Numbered from the stretch's first letter, positions 26,561 through 34,949 are shown. The stretch is DNA of 64,000 nt from CAYRQP01 sp964426545 (GCA_964426545.1 CAYRQP010000001.1:273435-337434), one strand, 5' to 3'. Notes: a model not told the origin generated them from the letters alone. Program-made: numbers and translations.

Positions 26561-27858
26561 TTCTCCTTTCCTCTAATAGCGTTTTGCGCCCGTTTGATGT
26601 AATGCACCAGATATCTTCCAGCAGGGCAGACATAGCTGCAGGTGCCACATGCCATGCAGTTGAGGGCACCAAGTTTTTCAGTCATTTCCCATCGTCCGTA
26701 TTCAGCTGCAGTCGCTATCATGCTCGGTGCAAGTTTCAACGGACAGTCATCCATGCATTTTCCGCATTTCAGGCAGGGACCTTCGGCAACATCTCTCACT
26801 TCTGCCGGAGAAAGAGCCAGCAAACCTGAGGTTGCCTTGGTAACCGGTACATCATCTGTGAAAAGTGCCATGCCCATCATCGGTCCACCGCTGATAAGTC
26901 TCTCTACTTCGCCTGTATAACCGTCGGACTCTTCTATAAGCTGCGTAAACGAAGTGCCCACACAGGTATTGTAGTTGGAAGGAGTCCGAACCCCAAGCCC
27001 TGTAACTGTGATTATCCGGCGAAGAGAGGGAATGCCGTCACGAACGACTTCGGCCACTGCTGCAGCCGTACCGACATTCTGTACAACCACACCTATATCC
27101 AGCGGCAGCCCGCCCGCGGGGACTTCACCCCCGTTATAGGCATTGATAAGCTGTTTCTCCGCACCCTGCGGATAACTGACCTTGAGCGGAAGAACAGAAG
27201 CACCTTTCTCCCTCATGAGTTCGATTGCATCAGGCTTGTTTACTTCAATTCCGATAACCGGACTATCGACCCCGAGTACATACGCAATGATTTCCATTCC
27301 CAGGAGTATATCATCCGATCTTTCGAGCATGAGCCTATGGTCTGCCGTAAGGTAGGGTTCACATTCCACACCATTCAGAATCAATGTATGTATTTTCTTG
27401 TCAGGTGGTGGTGAGAGTTTCACATAAGTTGGAAAACTCGCTCCTCCCATGCCGCAGACACCGGCCAACTTGACTCTTTCGATAATCTCTGAGGGGGAAT
27501 GGGAAGTGTAATCGGCCCACGGCTCGAAAACCTGTCCCCCATCCTCAGACTCGGTTTCGATTGTAACAGCGGCTCCGCTCCTCATGTGCGGCATGGGATG
27601 CGACCCGACAGTCTTGACCGTACCATTCACGGGAGAATGAGTAGGAAGGCTGATGAACCCGTTCTGCTCACCTATCACCTGCCCACGAATAACCTTGTCG
27701 CCTTTCTTCACACATGGAAACGAAGGAGCTCCCAGATGCTGACATAAAGGGACTACAACTTCTTCAGGCGCAGCAAGATGCTGAATAGAACTTCTTTCTG
27801 AAAGTTCCTTGCATCCGTGCGGATGGGTTCCTCCTTTGAAAGTCTTAGGTTTTGCCAT
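26557..27858 (-). CDS. rnfC: Rnf complex subunit RnfC (NADH/FMN, 2x[4Fe-4S])
   Basis: Peripheral subunit that meets NAD(H). 433 aa: 'FKGGTHPHGCKELS' N-terminal motif, the glycine-rich nucleotide loop 'GVCGMGGASFPTYVKL', 'NGVECEPYLTADHRLM', an SLBB-like segment ('PSNYNTCVGTSF'), and two ferredoxin sites 'CLKCGKCMDDCPL' and 'CMACGTCSYVCPA'. First gene of the rnfCDGEAB order, which is the arrangement in acetogens. 47 nt separate it from nrdR. Confidence 0.95.
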   Translation of the reverse strand: MAKPKTFKGGTHPHGCKELSERSSIQHLAAPEEVVVPLCQHLGAPSFPCVKKGDKVIRGQVIGEQNGFISLPTHSPVNGTVKTVGSHPMPHMRSGAAVTIETESEDGGQVFEPWADYTSHSPSEIIERVKLAGVCGMGGASFPTYVKLSPPPDKKIHTLILNGVECEPYLTADHRLMLERSDDILLGMEIIAYVLGVDSPVIGIEVNKPDAIELMREKGASVLPLKVSYPQGAEKQLINAYNGGEVPAGGLPLDIGVVVQNVGTAAAVAEVVRDGIPSLRRIITVTGLGVRTPSNYNTCVGTSFTQLIEESDGYTGEVERLISGGPMMGMALFTDDVPVTKATSGLLALSPAEVRDVAEGPCLKCGKCMDDCPLKLAPSMIATAAEYGRWEMTEKLGALNCMACGTCSYVCPAGRYLVHYIKRAQNAIRGKEK

Positions 27859-27905
27859 AACCCTCCGTTTCGAATTCCTCTAAATAGTATTTTGGGTGTA
27901 TTTAT

Positions 27906-28361
27906 CTATTTGCTTTTGAGAATCTTATCCAACTCTTCCTTGAACTGCGATACATCCTTGAACTGCCTGTAAACACTTGCAAATCTGACATATGCCACTT
28001 CATCGACCTTCTGAAGTTCTTCCATCACAAGTTCTCCGATGAATTCACTGGTCACTTCTTCGGGGAACTCATCCGTAATCTTCAAAATAATCCCATCGAC
28101 CATGTTTTGAATTCTCTCCTGCGAGACAGGGCGCTTCTCACAGGCTCGCACTATCCCACGCTGGAGTTTATCCCTGTCGAATGCTTCGAATTTTTCATCA
28201 TTCTTTACAACTACCGGATATGAATGTTCTATGAATTCATAAGTGGTGAACCTGTATCCGCATTCAGCGCACTCTCTCCGCCTTCTGGTGGCTTCACCCT
28301 CTTTGACTATTCGGGAGTCGACAACTCTGTCATCCATACTGAGACAACGCGGACATTTCAC
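27906..28361 (-). CDS. nrdR: Transcriptional repressor NrdR
   Basis: Zinc-ribbon/ATP-cone repressor of ribonucleotide reductase genes. 151 aa: the zinc ribbon 'MKCPRCLSMDD...CAECGYRFTTYE' with two CxxC pairs, then an ATP-cone ('VVVKNDEKFEAFDRDKLQRG' onward). The start is GTG at 28359-28361; AAGGGA stands about 11 nt upstream. It lies upstream of rnfC in the same direction and may be cotranscribed. No NrdR box target is evident here. Confidence 0.95.
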   Translation of the reverse strand: MKCPRCLSMDDRVVDSRIVKEGEATRRRRECAECGYRFTTYEFIEHSYPVVVKNDEKFEAFDRDKLQRGIVRACEKRPVSQERIQNMVDGIILKITDEFPEEVTSEFIGELVMEELQKVDEVAYVRFASVYRQFKDVSQFKEELDKILKSK

Positions 28362-28429
28362 GCTACTGCAGTCCCTTCATCATGAATAGAGATTAACTTA
28401 GACATACAGACTAATCATATTAAAACTCC

Positions 28430-28458
28430 TTGACTTTGAACACCTTAGTAAATAGTAT
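28430..28458 (+). promoter_or_regulatory. Promoter of the tRNA-His/Lys/Arg cluster
   Basis: TTGACT (28430-28435), a 17-bp spacer and TAGTAT (28453-28458) precede the first tRNA by 13 nt. A GC-rich stretch (CGGGC) follows the -10 where a stringent-control discriminator would lie. Spacing and position support it; no experiment is implied. Confidence 0.75.
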
Positions 28459-28471
28459 TCTCGGGCTGTAT

Positions 28472-28548
28472 GGTGGGAGTAGTTCAGTTGGTAGAGCACC
28501 TGATTGTGGTTCAGGCTGTCGCGGGTTCAAGTCCCGTCTCCCACCCCA
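28472..28548 (+). tRNA. tRNA-His (GTG), CCA encoded
   Basis: Cloverleaf with the histidine-specific extra 5' G (28472) pairing with C73 (28545). Acceptor GTGGGAG/CTCCCAC, D arm 'GTTCAGTTGGTAGAGC', anticodon loop TTGTGGT with anticodon GTG, T arm with GGTTCAAGTCC. The terminal CCA is encoded at 28546-28548. Confidence 0.97.
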
Positions 28549-28553
28549 TCGAT

Positions 28554-28629
28554 GCGCCCCTGGCTCAATTGGCAGAGCAACGGACTCTTAATCCGTGGGT
28601 TCCGGGTTCAAGTCCCGGGGGGCGTACCA
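28554..28629 (+). tRNA. tRNA-Lys (CTT), CCA encoded
   Basis: Acceptor GCGCCCC/GGGGCGT (G1-T72 wobble), U8-G9, D arm 'GCTCAATTGGCAGAGC', anticodon stem ACGGA/TCCGT with loop CTCTTAA giving anticodon CTT (codon AAG), T arm CCGGG/CCCGG. CCA is encoded at 28627-28629. Only 5 nt separate it from tRNA-His. Confidence 0.96.
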
Positions 28630-28644
28630 AACATTGTCATCGGT

Positions 28645-28721
28645 GCGCCCGTAGCTCAGCTGGATAGAGCAGCGGACTTCTAATCCGCAGGCCACAGGTT
28701 CAAATCCTGTCGGGCGTACCA
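28645..28721 (+). tRNA. tRNA-Arg (TCT), CCA encoded
   Basis: Acceptor GCGCCCG/CGGGCGT, D arm 'GCTCAGCTGGATAGAGC', anticodon stem GCGGA/TCCGC with loop CTTCTAA giving anticodon TCT (codon AGA), T arm ACAGG/CCTGT. CCA is encoded at 28719-28721. Last of the three-gene cluster. Confidence 0.97.
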
Positions 28722-29022
28722 TTCATTTTTGTCACTTTCGCCGATAAGAACCGGGAAAACCATAATATTCACAGAGTTAAACAGAGTCATCCTAACAGAA
28801 ACATTAACTTCAAAGTTTGTGCACCCTTCGAGTATATCTAAAACCGACATTCCTATATATGGCAGAACGGTAGTGTAGACACTGCAGAATGACCGGTTGG
28901 CATAAAAACATGTTTGCGTAAAATTATACAGGACAGTAAGTTGGTTAGATTATGGTAGATAGTATTTACCCCTTCGCCCAGACTGCTAAATGTGTCCAAC
29001 TTTTGAGGTGCAGCTCAATATG
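28722..29022. other. Intergenic stretch after the tRNA cluster
   Basis: No gene, no clear intrinsic terminator and no convincing tRNA-derived direct repeat were found in these 300 bases. AT-rich, and borders a degraded island, so it may be remnant sequence. Confidence 0.4.
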
Positions 29023-30300
29023 CTATTTCAGTTTTAGCAGCATTATTCCAGTGCTGAAATCATCAGAAGATGATCTTGCTGAATAGATACCAGAAGGTAA
29101 CTCAGAATCTGTTTCTGATCTTCCGTTCCATTGATAGCATGCTTCATTACCTGTTAGAACAGGTTCATCTCCACAATCAGTCTTCCGGAAAGATCGAAAA
29201 CCTGGAGATTACACGTGGTAAGTACTGATGTTGAAACAGTGACTTCTGTTGAGAACGGATTTGGGAACACTTCGAGGCTTAGGTTGGATATCAAAGCTGA
29301 TTCAGACTCCTCAACACCAAGGTTGACTGTGGTGTTTCGATAGCATCGAACGTAGTCCGGTTCGCTAATGATAGGATCATGATCTTCATCAAGGTCGAAA
29401 TCCTCAGATACAAGACCGCATGGATCGTACCCACAAGAGAATAGATAATCATGTGAAAACTCACCATTTCCGAGACCAGCATAAACACTGGTGCCACACC
29501 CGGAAGAAAAGGCTAGATCCAGATGACCATCCAGATTAGAATCTTCTACTTCAAACCCATTCATCTCCACGCAATGATTCAGATAGTTCATATCCACTTT
29601 CGCTCCAAAGAAATACCATATCCGCAGCTATCATGATCTCTCCACCTGTTGCTACAAAATCAGGTACGCCATCCTCGTTGAAATCCCCGTGATCCAGGAA
29701 ACAGTGTGTTGGTCCATAAGCGCGGACAGAAGCCACGTCCACTGGTGCCTGAAAGGTTCCATCACCATTGGTCGTAGAGGAATTGAATATTCTCACTGGA
29801 GGACACTAAACCTATGTCTATAGTGTTATCCATGTTCATATCATCAAGGATCTGAACGGTGTGCAAAATACGATCAGGAATTTCATAGCTTCCTGTCTCC
29901 TGAAAGTAGAAATCACCATTACCAAGAAATACCTTTACTGTATCACTCCGATAAAATGAATCGTTTGAGCTAGCGACCAAGAAATCGCTTTTTTCATCAT
30001 TGTTAAAATTACCGGCCGTTACCCAGAAGTTAGCCTGTTCAAGTTGTGTAAGTTCATGGAATGTACCATTTCCAACTCCCTTTAACAGATGTATAAGGTT
30101 TCTTTCTTCTCTAGATGTATATCCTTCTCCGAGAAAAAGGTCATCAATACCATCATCGTCATAATCAGCAATTGCGATTGAGCCGACAGGATATTCAAGA
30201 AATGCCGAAGGCAAAATAGTAAACTCGCAATCACCCGCTCCATAACTACCTGCTTCCCCCAGTAATCCCCCTGTGTTCTGATTTCACGGAGTTTGTCCTC
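29023..30300 (-). pseudogene. Decayed FG-GAP/VCBS-repeat secreted protein with C-terminal sorting domain
   Basis: Four reading-frame pieces on the minus strand form one protein. The 5' piece (about 30300-29762) has FG-GAP repeats ('IAIADYDDDGIDDLFLGEG', 'NFNNDEKSDFLVA'); the next (to 29551) has 'GDGTFQAPVDV' and 'GDFNEDGVPDFVATGG'; the third (to 29154) has 'SNLDGHLDLAF' and ends with the start of a type-A sorting tail ('LEVFPNPFSTEVTVS'); after a further shift near 29160 the tail continues 'WNGRSETDSELPSGIYSA' and ends at TAG 29023-29025. Frameshifts lie near 29780, 29620 and 29160. The N-terminus with its signal peptide is missing, replaced by an HTH remnant. Non-functional unless these are assembly errors. 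Confidence 0.8.
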
Positions 30301-30540
30301 CAGTAGTTTAAGCAGGCACAGATATTGAGTTATCCTGTCTGCCGACACTTCGTGTCTCTCACCAAGTTGCTTTCTTGTGAGATTATCCCGGAGCATTTCA
30401 TCCTGAAGTTCCTGTGCATAGATGACCGAATTGCGGTATAGGGTGGGTTAACGGAGTCTCTGTTCGTAGTCAGGGCGTTTAATGGTGAGAGTAAATGTGT
30501 ATGCGGCTGAGTTAGCTTGCGTCGGGTTGGGTGTACCAAT
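30240..30540 (-). pseudogene. HTH-protein remnant
   Basis: In one frame the minus strand reads 'YTFTLTIKRPDYEQRLR', a TAA stop, then 'PTLYRNSVIYAQELQDEM' and 'LTRKQLGERHEVSADRITQY' followed by 'LCLLKLLEDKLREI'. The second part looks like the helix-turn-helix of small ParB/recombinase-accessory proteins ('xxLAxxxGVSxxRVxQxLxLLxL'). The in-frame stop and the fusion of its downstream end into the FG-GAP remnant indicate a decayed gene. Exact family not established. Confidence 0.5.
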
Positions 30541-30545
30541 TATTA

Positions 30546-30782
30546 TCACAATGCGGCTGCTTCCGCCTCTTCTATATGCCTTGCGATTAGAATCTTGATT
30601 AATGACTGTCTGGGAATGCCGAGACGTTTTGCTTCTTTGTCAAGTGAGTGAATCATCCAAACTGGAAAATCTACATTTACCCGTTTCTGTTCCTGCTCCA
30701 CACGCCTTGCTTTTGTGAGTTCGAGATACTTAAGGATATCTTCGCCATCATCGAATCTATTATCGAGTTCTTTAGCCTTCAT
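30546..30782 (-). CDS. BrnA/CopG-type antitoxin
   Basis: 78 aa ribbon-helix-helix-type antitoxin: 'KRVNVDFPVWMIHSLDKEAK' and 'RLGIPRQSLIKILIARHIEE' give the RHH strand and helices, close to antitoxins paired with BrnT. It should neutralise the upstream toxin and bind the operator palindrome at 31044-31060. Its start lies 11 nt inside the toxin gene, so translation is coupled. Confidence 0.82.
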   Translation of the reverse strand: MKAKELDNRFDDGEDILKYLELTKARRVEQEQKRVNVDFPVWMIHSLDKEAKRLGIPRQSLIKILIARHIEEAEAAAL

Positions 30783-31032
30783 AAATTGTAACCTCCTCAG
30801 AGCGGGATCTGCGGACTGAAATCATCCTGATTTTCGAATCCCGGTAAGTAATAATGCCTGACCAGTGTTTCTTCCCGATTTTTCCAATATTCAGGAAGCG
30901 GGGTTCATCTTCTGTTCTTGCAGGAATCTCAAGTAAATCAGGGTCATCCCAAAGTGCTTTTGCTTCTTCGAAGTCTATTCCGTGTTTACTGCTGTTTCTT
31001 GCACTTCTGTCTACATCGAATTCAAATTCCAT
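30772..31032 (-). CDS. BrnT-family toxin
   Basis: 86 aa BrnT ribonuclease-type toxin: 'FEFDVDRSARNSSKHGIDFEEA' resembles the family opening (FxWDxxKxxxNxxKHGVxFxxA), followed by 'DPDLLEIPARTEDEPRFLNI', 'WSGIITYRDSKIRMISVRRS' and the end 'RSEEVTIYE'. All conserved parts are present, so it looks intact. Toxin precedes antitoxin as in BrnTA modules. The ATG lies only about three bases after the predicted transcription start and has no Shine-Dalgarno, so the transcript is probably leaderless. Confidence 0.85.
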   Translation of the reverse strand: MEFEFDVDRSARNSSKHGIDFEEAKALWDDPDLLEIPARTEDEPRFLNIGKIGKKHWSGIITYRDSKIRMISVRRSRSEEVTIYEG

Positions 31033-31041
31033 AGTATATAT

Positions 31042-31069
31042 ATTATACCATAATGGTATATGCTGTCAA
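31042..31069 (-). promoter_or_regulatory. Consensus promoter with operator palindrome for brnTA
   Basis: On the minus strand TTGACA (31064-31069), 16 bp, TATAAT (31042-31047): both hexamers match the sigma70 consensus perfectly. A perfect inverted repeat, TATACCA-N3-TGGTATA (31044-31060), covers spacer and -10, where the RHH antitoxin would be expected to bind. The start site would fall near 31035, beside the ATG at 31030-31032. Confidence 0.85.
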
Positions 31070-31155
31070 CTCGTAAAAAGAGACCAACCTTTTGATTTTC
31101 AAGAGTTACAAAGCAAATGGATACATAGTGAACTACATTTTATTTCATACCTTTA

Positions 31156-31174
31156 AAGAGGGACTGTCCCTCTT
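31156..31174. repeat. Perfect hairpin, terminator or REP-like element
   Basis: AAGAGGGAC-T-GTCCCTCTT forms a perfect 9-bp palindromic stem around a single base (effectively 8 bp with a 3-nt loop). On the plus strand it is followed by AATTTTTA, on the minus strand by TTTAAA. It lies 28 nt beyond the cupin stop codon and could end that transcript; another GTGTCCCTCC stands at 31191-31200. The core resembles REP-type hairpins, but I see no second full copy in the window. Confidence 0.5.
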
Positions 31175-31201
31175 AATTTTTAGGGGTAAGGTGTCCCTCC
31201 T

Positions 31202-31537
31202 TTATTTCGGTATTAGGCAGAGGAAACTGAGGGGCTTGTCTCCCGTGTTTCTGAAGTTGTGTTCCTCATTCGGGACGACAAGGACGCAGGTACCGGGTGT
31301 GAGTTCTTTTGCTGTTCCCTTCTGGATTGCTTCACCCCTGCCTTCGAGTACATAGAGTTCGTGTTCCCATGAATGCGTATGATAAGGCGTGTGTCCGCCG
31401 GGTGCAATTGTAAGCCTGCGCATAATGAAGTTCGGTGCACCATCCTTTTCACTGATTATTACCCGAATTCTGACCCCTTCAGCACCTTCCATTTCGACAT
31501 CTCTTTGTTCGATATCTGAGTATTTTCTTACAATCAT
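31202..31537 (-). CDS. Cupin-domain protein
   Basis: 111 aa single-domain cupin. The two cupin motifs are visible: 'GGHTPYHTHSWEHELYVLEGRG' (first motif, read in parts, with metal-binding HxH and E) and 'PGTCVLVVPNEEHNFRNTG' (second motif, with the H). A small metal-binding beta-barrel of unknown substrate; proteins like this are often dioxygenases, isomerases or ligand sensors. Stands 15 nt downstream of the glycosyltransferase gene in the same direction. Confidence 0.85.
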   Translation of the reverse strand: MIVRKYSDIEQRDVEMEGAEGVRIRVIISEKDGAPNFIMRRLTIAPGGHTPYHTHSWEHELYVLEGRGEAIQKGTAKELTPGTCVLVVPNEEHNFRNTGDKPLSFLCLIPK

Positions 31538-31552
31538 GTTTCCCTTTCTGAA

Positions 31553-32701
31553 TTACGAACCTGTTCTTCTAATCACAATCTGTCGTCCTCGCCATTCCAG
31601 CATACCCTTTGCATAAAACAGATACAACGCTTTAGTGATGCAGTATGAAGCAACAATGGTCGATAGCGGGAATAGTAAAGCTCTGAGTGATTTGAAACTG
31701 AAATATCTGCGGCATAGGTAAAGACTTCCGTACTCCAAAAGATAAACTGTAGCCCCGAGAGTAATCGCTTGTGGATTGTTGGTTATGATGCCAGTTGCAA
31801 TACATATACCCGGTGTCCAGAACATAACAAATGACATTAGAAGTGCCGGGATCGCCAGAAGAGGTGTCCCCATCCCAACCATTAGTACATTCTTGAGGGT
31901 CCCGACAAAGGCTTCTTTTTCGCTCTTGAACATCTCTACGCTAATCGACTCCGGAGCTAGTACAGCATGAACTATATATCCCTGTTTCTTTACGCTTTTT
32001 GCGAATTCGACATCATCATACATCTTGTCTCGGACAGGTTCAAATCCTCCTGTTTCCTCGAAAACTTCTCTTTTCACAAGTATGAATGCACCGGAGGCTG
32101 CTGCTTCTGCACTTTCTGGATCAAGGTTATCCCTGGTCAGAAAAAGAGCCATTCCTGTAAAGTACATTGGGAGCATTGCATTTTCCCAGAAAGGATTGAC
32201 AATAAAGCGCGGTATAAGGCTGAGCAGGTCGCACTCATCTTTTTTAAACAGCTTCAATGCTACAGAAAGTGTACCGGGGGCGTGTATAATATCAGCATCA
32301 CAGAAAAGTAGGAGTTCTCCATCCGTAATGTTCGCTCCTACCTGAGATGCATTGCATTTCCCGAGCCATCCTGACCGCAGCGGTGGGTTATGAATCACTC
32401 TAACCCGAGAGTCCAGCTTTGCTAATTCATCCGCAATATTTCCTGTGCCATCCGATGAGTGGTCGTTCACTATCAGGATATTCATTTTGACCTCTGACTG
32501 TTGCAGAAGGGATGATACGGAATTCCTTAAATCTCTCTCTTCATTTCGTGCAGGAATAATGATTGTGATTCTCTTATCAAGAGTTTCCGTATTGATGTCT
32601 TGATGTAATTTAGGAGTCCGAGCGAACCCGGTTCTTGCCTTTATCACTATCAAACTCCAGAAGAACAGACCAAATGCGAGGATGCAATATAGGACTATCA
32701 T
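31553..32701 (-). CDS. GT2 membrane glycosyltransferase (HpnB/CrtQ-like)
   Basis: 382 aa: an N-terminal membrane helix (about 2-22), a GT-A domain with 'ITIIIPARNEERDLRNSV', 'LIVNDHSSDGT' and the DxD-type 'LLLFCDADI', a product-site region near 'MYDDVEFAKSV', and three to four C-terminal membrane helices. The layout and 'GWLGKCNASQVGA' segment resemble hopanoid-associated HpnB and carotenoid glycosyltransferase CrtQ, so a lipid acceptor is plausible but not shown. Followed 6 bases later by the aminotransferase gene. Confidence 0.8.
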   Translation of the reverse strand: MIVLYCILAFGLFFWSLIVIKARTGFARTPKLHQDINTETLDKRITIIIPARNEERDLRNSVSSLLQQSEVKMNILIVNDHSSDGTGNIADELAKLDSRVRVIHNPPLRSGWLGKCNASQVGANITDGELLLFCDADIIHAPGTLSVALKLFKKDECDLLSLIPRFIVNPFWENAMLPMYFTGMALFLTRDNLDPESAEAAASGAFILVKREVFEETGGFEPVRDKMYDDVEFAKSVKKQGYIVHAVLAPESISVEMFKSEKEAFVGTLKNVLMVGMGTPLLAIPALLMSFVMFWTPGICIATGIITNNPQAITLGATVYLLEYGSLYLCRRYFSFKSLRALLFPLSTIVASYCITKALYLFYAKGMLEWRGRQIVIRRTGS

Positions 32702-32707
32702 ACTGTA

Positions 32708-33922
32708 TTATAACAGATGTTCCGGAGCTGTAAACAGAACATTCGCAAGGTATTCGTATTCGGCATTTCCGTTATACAGTTGTGCCGAGAACCGGAGGAA
32801 TCTGCCTTTGGGAGTCCTGGTGAAAATTACCGGTACCTCTATGCCTTTCTCTTCCCGGAGCCAGATTTGTAAAGGGTCGCTCCAATCAGGTTTTTGGGGG
32901 TATGGGAAATCTCTCCAGTCTAGTTGTATAGATGCCATGCAGCCTGTCATTTCATCGGGGAATAACCGGGGGACGCTGAGTTTCCTGCAGATGTGATCTC
33001 TCGCCCTAATGACTTTTTCGCGGTTTTCGCTCATTATACCGCCCCAGCCGCCGGGATGCAGTGAATTCATGTAGTCCAGCGTGAAAGGAATGGAAAGGCG
33101 CGGGGTAGGGTCAATAGTACCGTTCCAGAAGAACTCCTGCTGAAACGGGGACATATCTGTATCGAAATCTCCGTCGATGTGACTGATTATAGCCGGTCTG
33201 AACTTCTCCTGTCTATCGGGTCTTACATACAGCACTGCGCATGATTTTGGTGAACAAAGCCACTTGTGGCAGTTACCGGTGTAATAGGCAGCACCTATTC
33301 TGCTTAGGTCGAGGGGGATGAACCCGGGTCCATGGGCTCCGTCCACAATAGTATCGATGCCCCTCTCAGCGAGCAGTTTAACAATCTCTTCAACCGGTAG
33401 GATTATCCCGGTTGGGCTTGTAATGTGATCGATGAGAAGGAGTTTTGTCCTTTTTGTGACCCCGCCCATTACAGCATCGATAATCTCCTGTTTACCGACC
33501 ACAGGTACCGGAAGCGGTATTTCGACTACTTTTGCACCGTATTTTTCCGCATGCACCTTGAGGGCATTGGAGGATGAGAAGTACTCCTGCCCTGTTGTGA
33601 TCAGTTCATCACCCGGACTGAAAGTGAGATTAGACAATATGGTATTGACACCGGTTGTAGCGTTGGGAACAAGTACTATTGAATTGTTCTGTGCACCTAG
33701 GAAGTTCTCCAGTTTTTTAATGACAGGAGGCAGTTCTGAAAAATATCTCCTTAAGATGAATTTCATCGGCTGCTGTTCGAGTTCTGTCAGAAGGTCTTTT
33801 CTATATTTACTGACCTCCGCGGGAACAGCACCGAACGAACCGTGATTCAGGAACACTGTATCGGGGTCTATATTCCATTTTTCAGCAAGTCTACTTCTCA
33901 ATGAGACTGCTTTTGCCAGCAT
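32708..33922 (-). CDS. Class V aminotransferase (isopenicillin-N-epimerase-like)
   Basis: 404 aa PLP enzyme, fold type I. It begins 'DPDTVFLNHGSFGAVPAEV', the entry motif of the isopenicillin-N epimerase/cysteine-desulfurase-like group. The PLP region includes 'NATTGVNTIL', 'LLIDHITSPTGIILPVEEI', 'DTIVDGAHGPGF' (the Asp pairing with PLP N1) and 'YYTGNCHKWLCSPKSCAVLYV' with the Schiff-base Lys. The reaction (desulfurase, epimerase or lyase) cannot be set from sequence. Two bases separate it from the CDF gene. Confidence 0.85.
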   Translation of the reverse strand: MLAKAVSLRSRLAEKWNIDPDTVFLNHGSFGAVPAEVSKYRKDLLTELEQQPMKFILRRYFSELPPVIKKLENFLGAQNNSIVLVPNATTGVNTILSNLTFSPGDELITTGQEYFSSSNALKVHAEKYGAKVVEIPLPVPVVGKQEIIDAVMGGVTKRTKLLLIDHITSPTGIILPVEEIVKLLAERGIDTIVDGAHGPGFIPLDLSRIGAAYYTGNCHKWLCSPKSCAVLYVRPDRQEKFRPAIISHIDGDFDTDMSPFQQEFFWNGTIDPTPRLSIPFTLDYMNSLHPGGWGGIMSENREKVIRARDHICRKLSVPRLFPDEMTGCMASIQLDWRDFPYPQKPDWSDPLQIWLREEKGIEVPVIFTRTPKGRFLRFSAQLYNGNAEYEYLANVLFTAPEHLL

Positions 33923-33923
33923 G

Positions 33924-34949
33924 TCAATCGCCTGTTTCGGAAATCTGCCCGTTATTTTCAGGAAGTTCGGGTTCAGTCCGGATTAACACATCAATGACAC
34001 CTGAACTGTGACTATAGATTCTGTTTTCGACTTCCTTTGCTATGTCGAATGCCTCTATAATTGACAGATTTCTTGAAACCACAATATGCATATCAACCTG
34101 AATTCCTTCCCCCTGGAACCGTGTTCTCATGTCATGAATATCTATAACTCCGTTGACTTTTTTTGCTATCTGCTCGAGTTCTTCACGAATCTCTTTCGGG
34201 GCTGCCGAATCAGAAAGCTGCCAGAGTGCGGGATGAAGTATGGCAAGCCCCGCTCGGATGATAAAGAATGAGACTATCACTCCACCAAGCCCGTCGAGAA
34301 ACACTAAATCATTATTCAGGCGCGCTGCAAGAACTACTATTACTACAGGGATTGAACTAAGAGCATCCGACCTGTGGTGCCAGGCACTTGCTGCAAGTGC
34401 CGCGGATTTTAGTTTCCTGCTTCGGACAAGAGTCCATCTGCAAAGAAATTCTTTCGAGAATAAGGAAAAGAGAGCTATTCTGAAGGCTATCCACCGTGGT
34501 GGGTGTGCGGGAGGTTTGGTTAATGTCCCGAATGAAGTATATGCGATCCACAAAGCTGTTACTATAAGCAATACACCAATCCCGCCCGAAACAATGGTCT
34601 CGATCCTTGCATGACCATGGGGATGTTCCTTATCGGGGGGACTGGACCAGTAATGCGCCCCTACGAGAATTGCAATATCTGTGAAGCAATCAGTAAAGCT
34701 GTGAATGGCATCCGCTATGAGGGCATGACTGTAACCAATGATACCGCCGGCGAGTTTGGCGCATGCCAGAATGATATTCAGAATCAGGCCTGTCGCGGCT
34801 GTTTTTTGAGTCCCTTTCATCCTCTGCGTCGGGCTTTTTTCATAAATGTCGTGGGTACGGTCACGGATTGAGTAGTTTCCGGATGCAGATTGGGAGTATT
34901 TATGCCTTAGTATACTCGGACGCCAGGGACCCCTGAGTCTCTTTCGCAT
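33924..34949 (-). CDS. Cation diffusion facilitator (CDF) metal transporter
   Basis: Inner-membrane metal/proton antiporter of the ZitB/FieF/YiiP family. Six hydrophobic segments; site A is visible as 'ADAIHSFTDCFTDIAILVG' and 'ASAWHHRSDALSSIPVV' (HxxxD and HxxxD/H). 'HPHGHARIETI' is the conserved cytosolic motif, and a C-terminal metallochaperone-like domain follows ('VNGVIDIHDMRTRFQGEGI'). The ORF is 341 aa, but the first 43 residues are unusual and basic; the ATG at 34818-34820 (298 aa) is a good alternative start. Neither has a clear Shine-Dalgarno. Metal specificity is unknown. Confidence 0.88.
   Translation of the reverse strand: MRKRLRGPWRPSILRHKYSQSASGNYSIRDRTHDIYEKSPTQRMKGTQKTAATGLILNIILACAKLAGGIIGYSHALIADAIHSFTDCFTDIAILVGAHYWSSPPDKEHPHGHARIETIVSGGIGVLLIVTALWIAYTSFGTLTKPPAHPPRWIAFRIALFSLFSKEFLCRWTLVRSRKLKSAALAASAWHHRSDALSSIPVVIVVLAARLNNDLVFLDGLGGVIVSFFIIRAGLAILHPALWQLSDSAAPKEIREELEQIAKKVNGVIDIHDMRTRFQGEGIQVDMHIVVSRNLSIIEAFDIAKEVENRIYSHSSGVIDVLIRTEPELPENNGQISETGD

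Noticed and set aside
28470..28667. Plus-strand open frame across the tRNA genes
   Set aside because: It translates tRNA sequence; the cloverleaves explain the bases fully.
29151..29800. Programmed frameshifting in the FG-GAP gene
   Set aside because: Three shifts, a missing N-terminus and a neighbouring stop-containing remnant fit decay better than recoding; no slippery site with a structure was evident.
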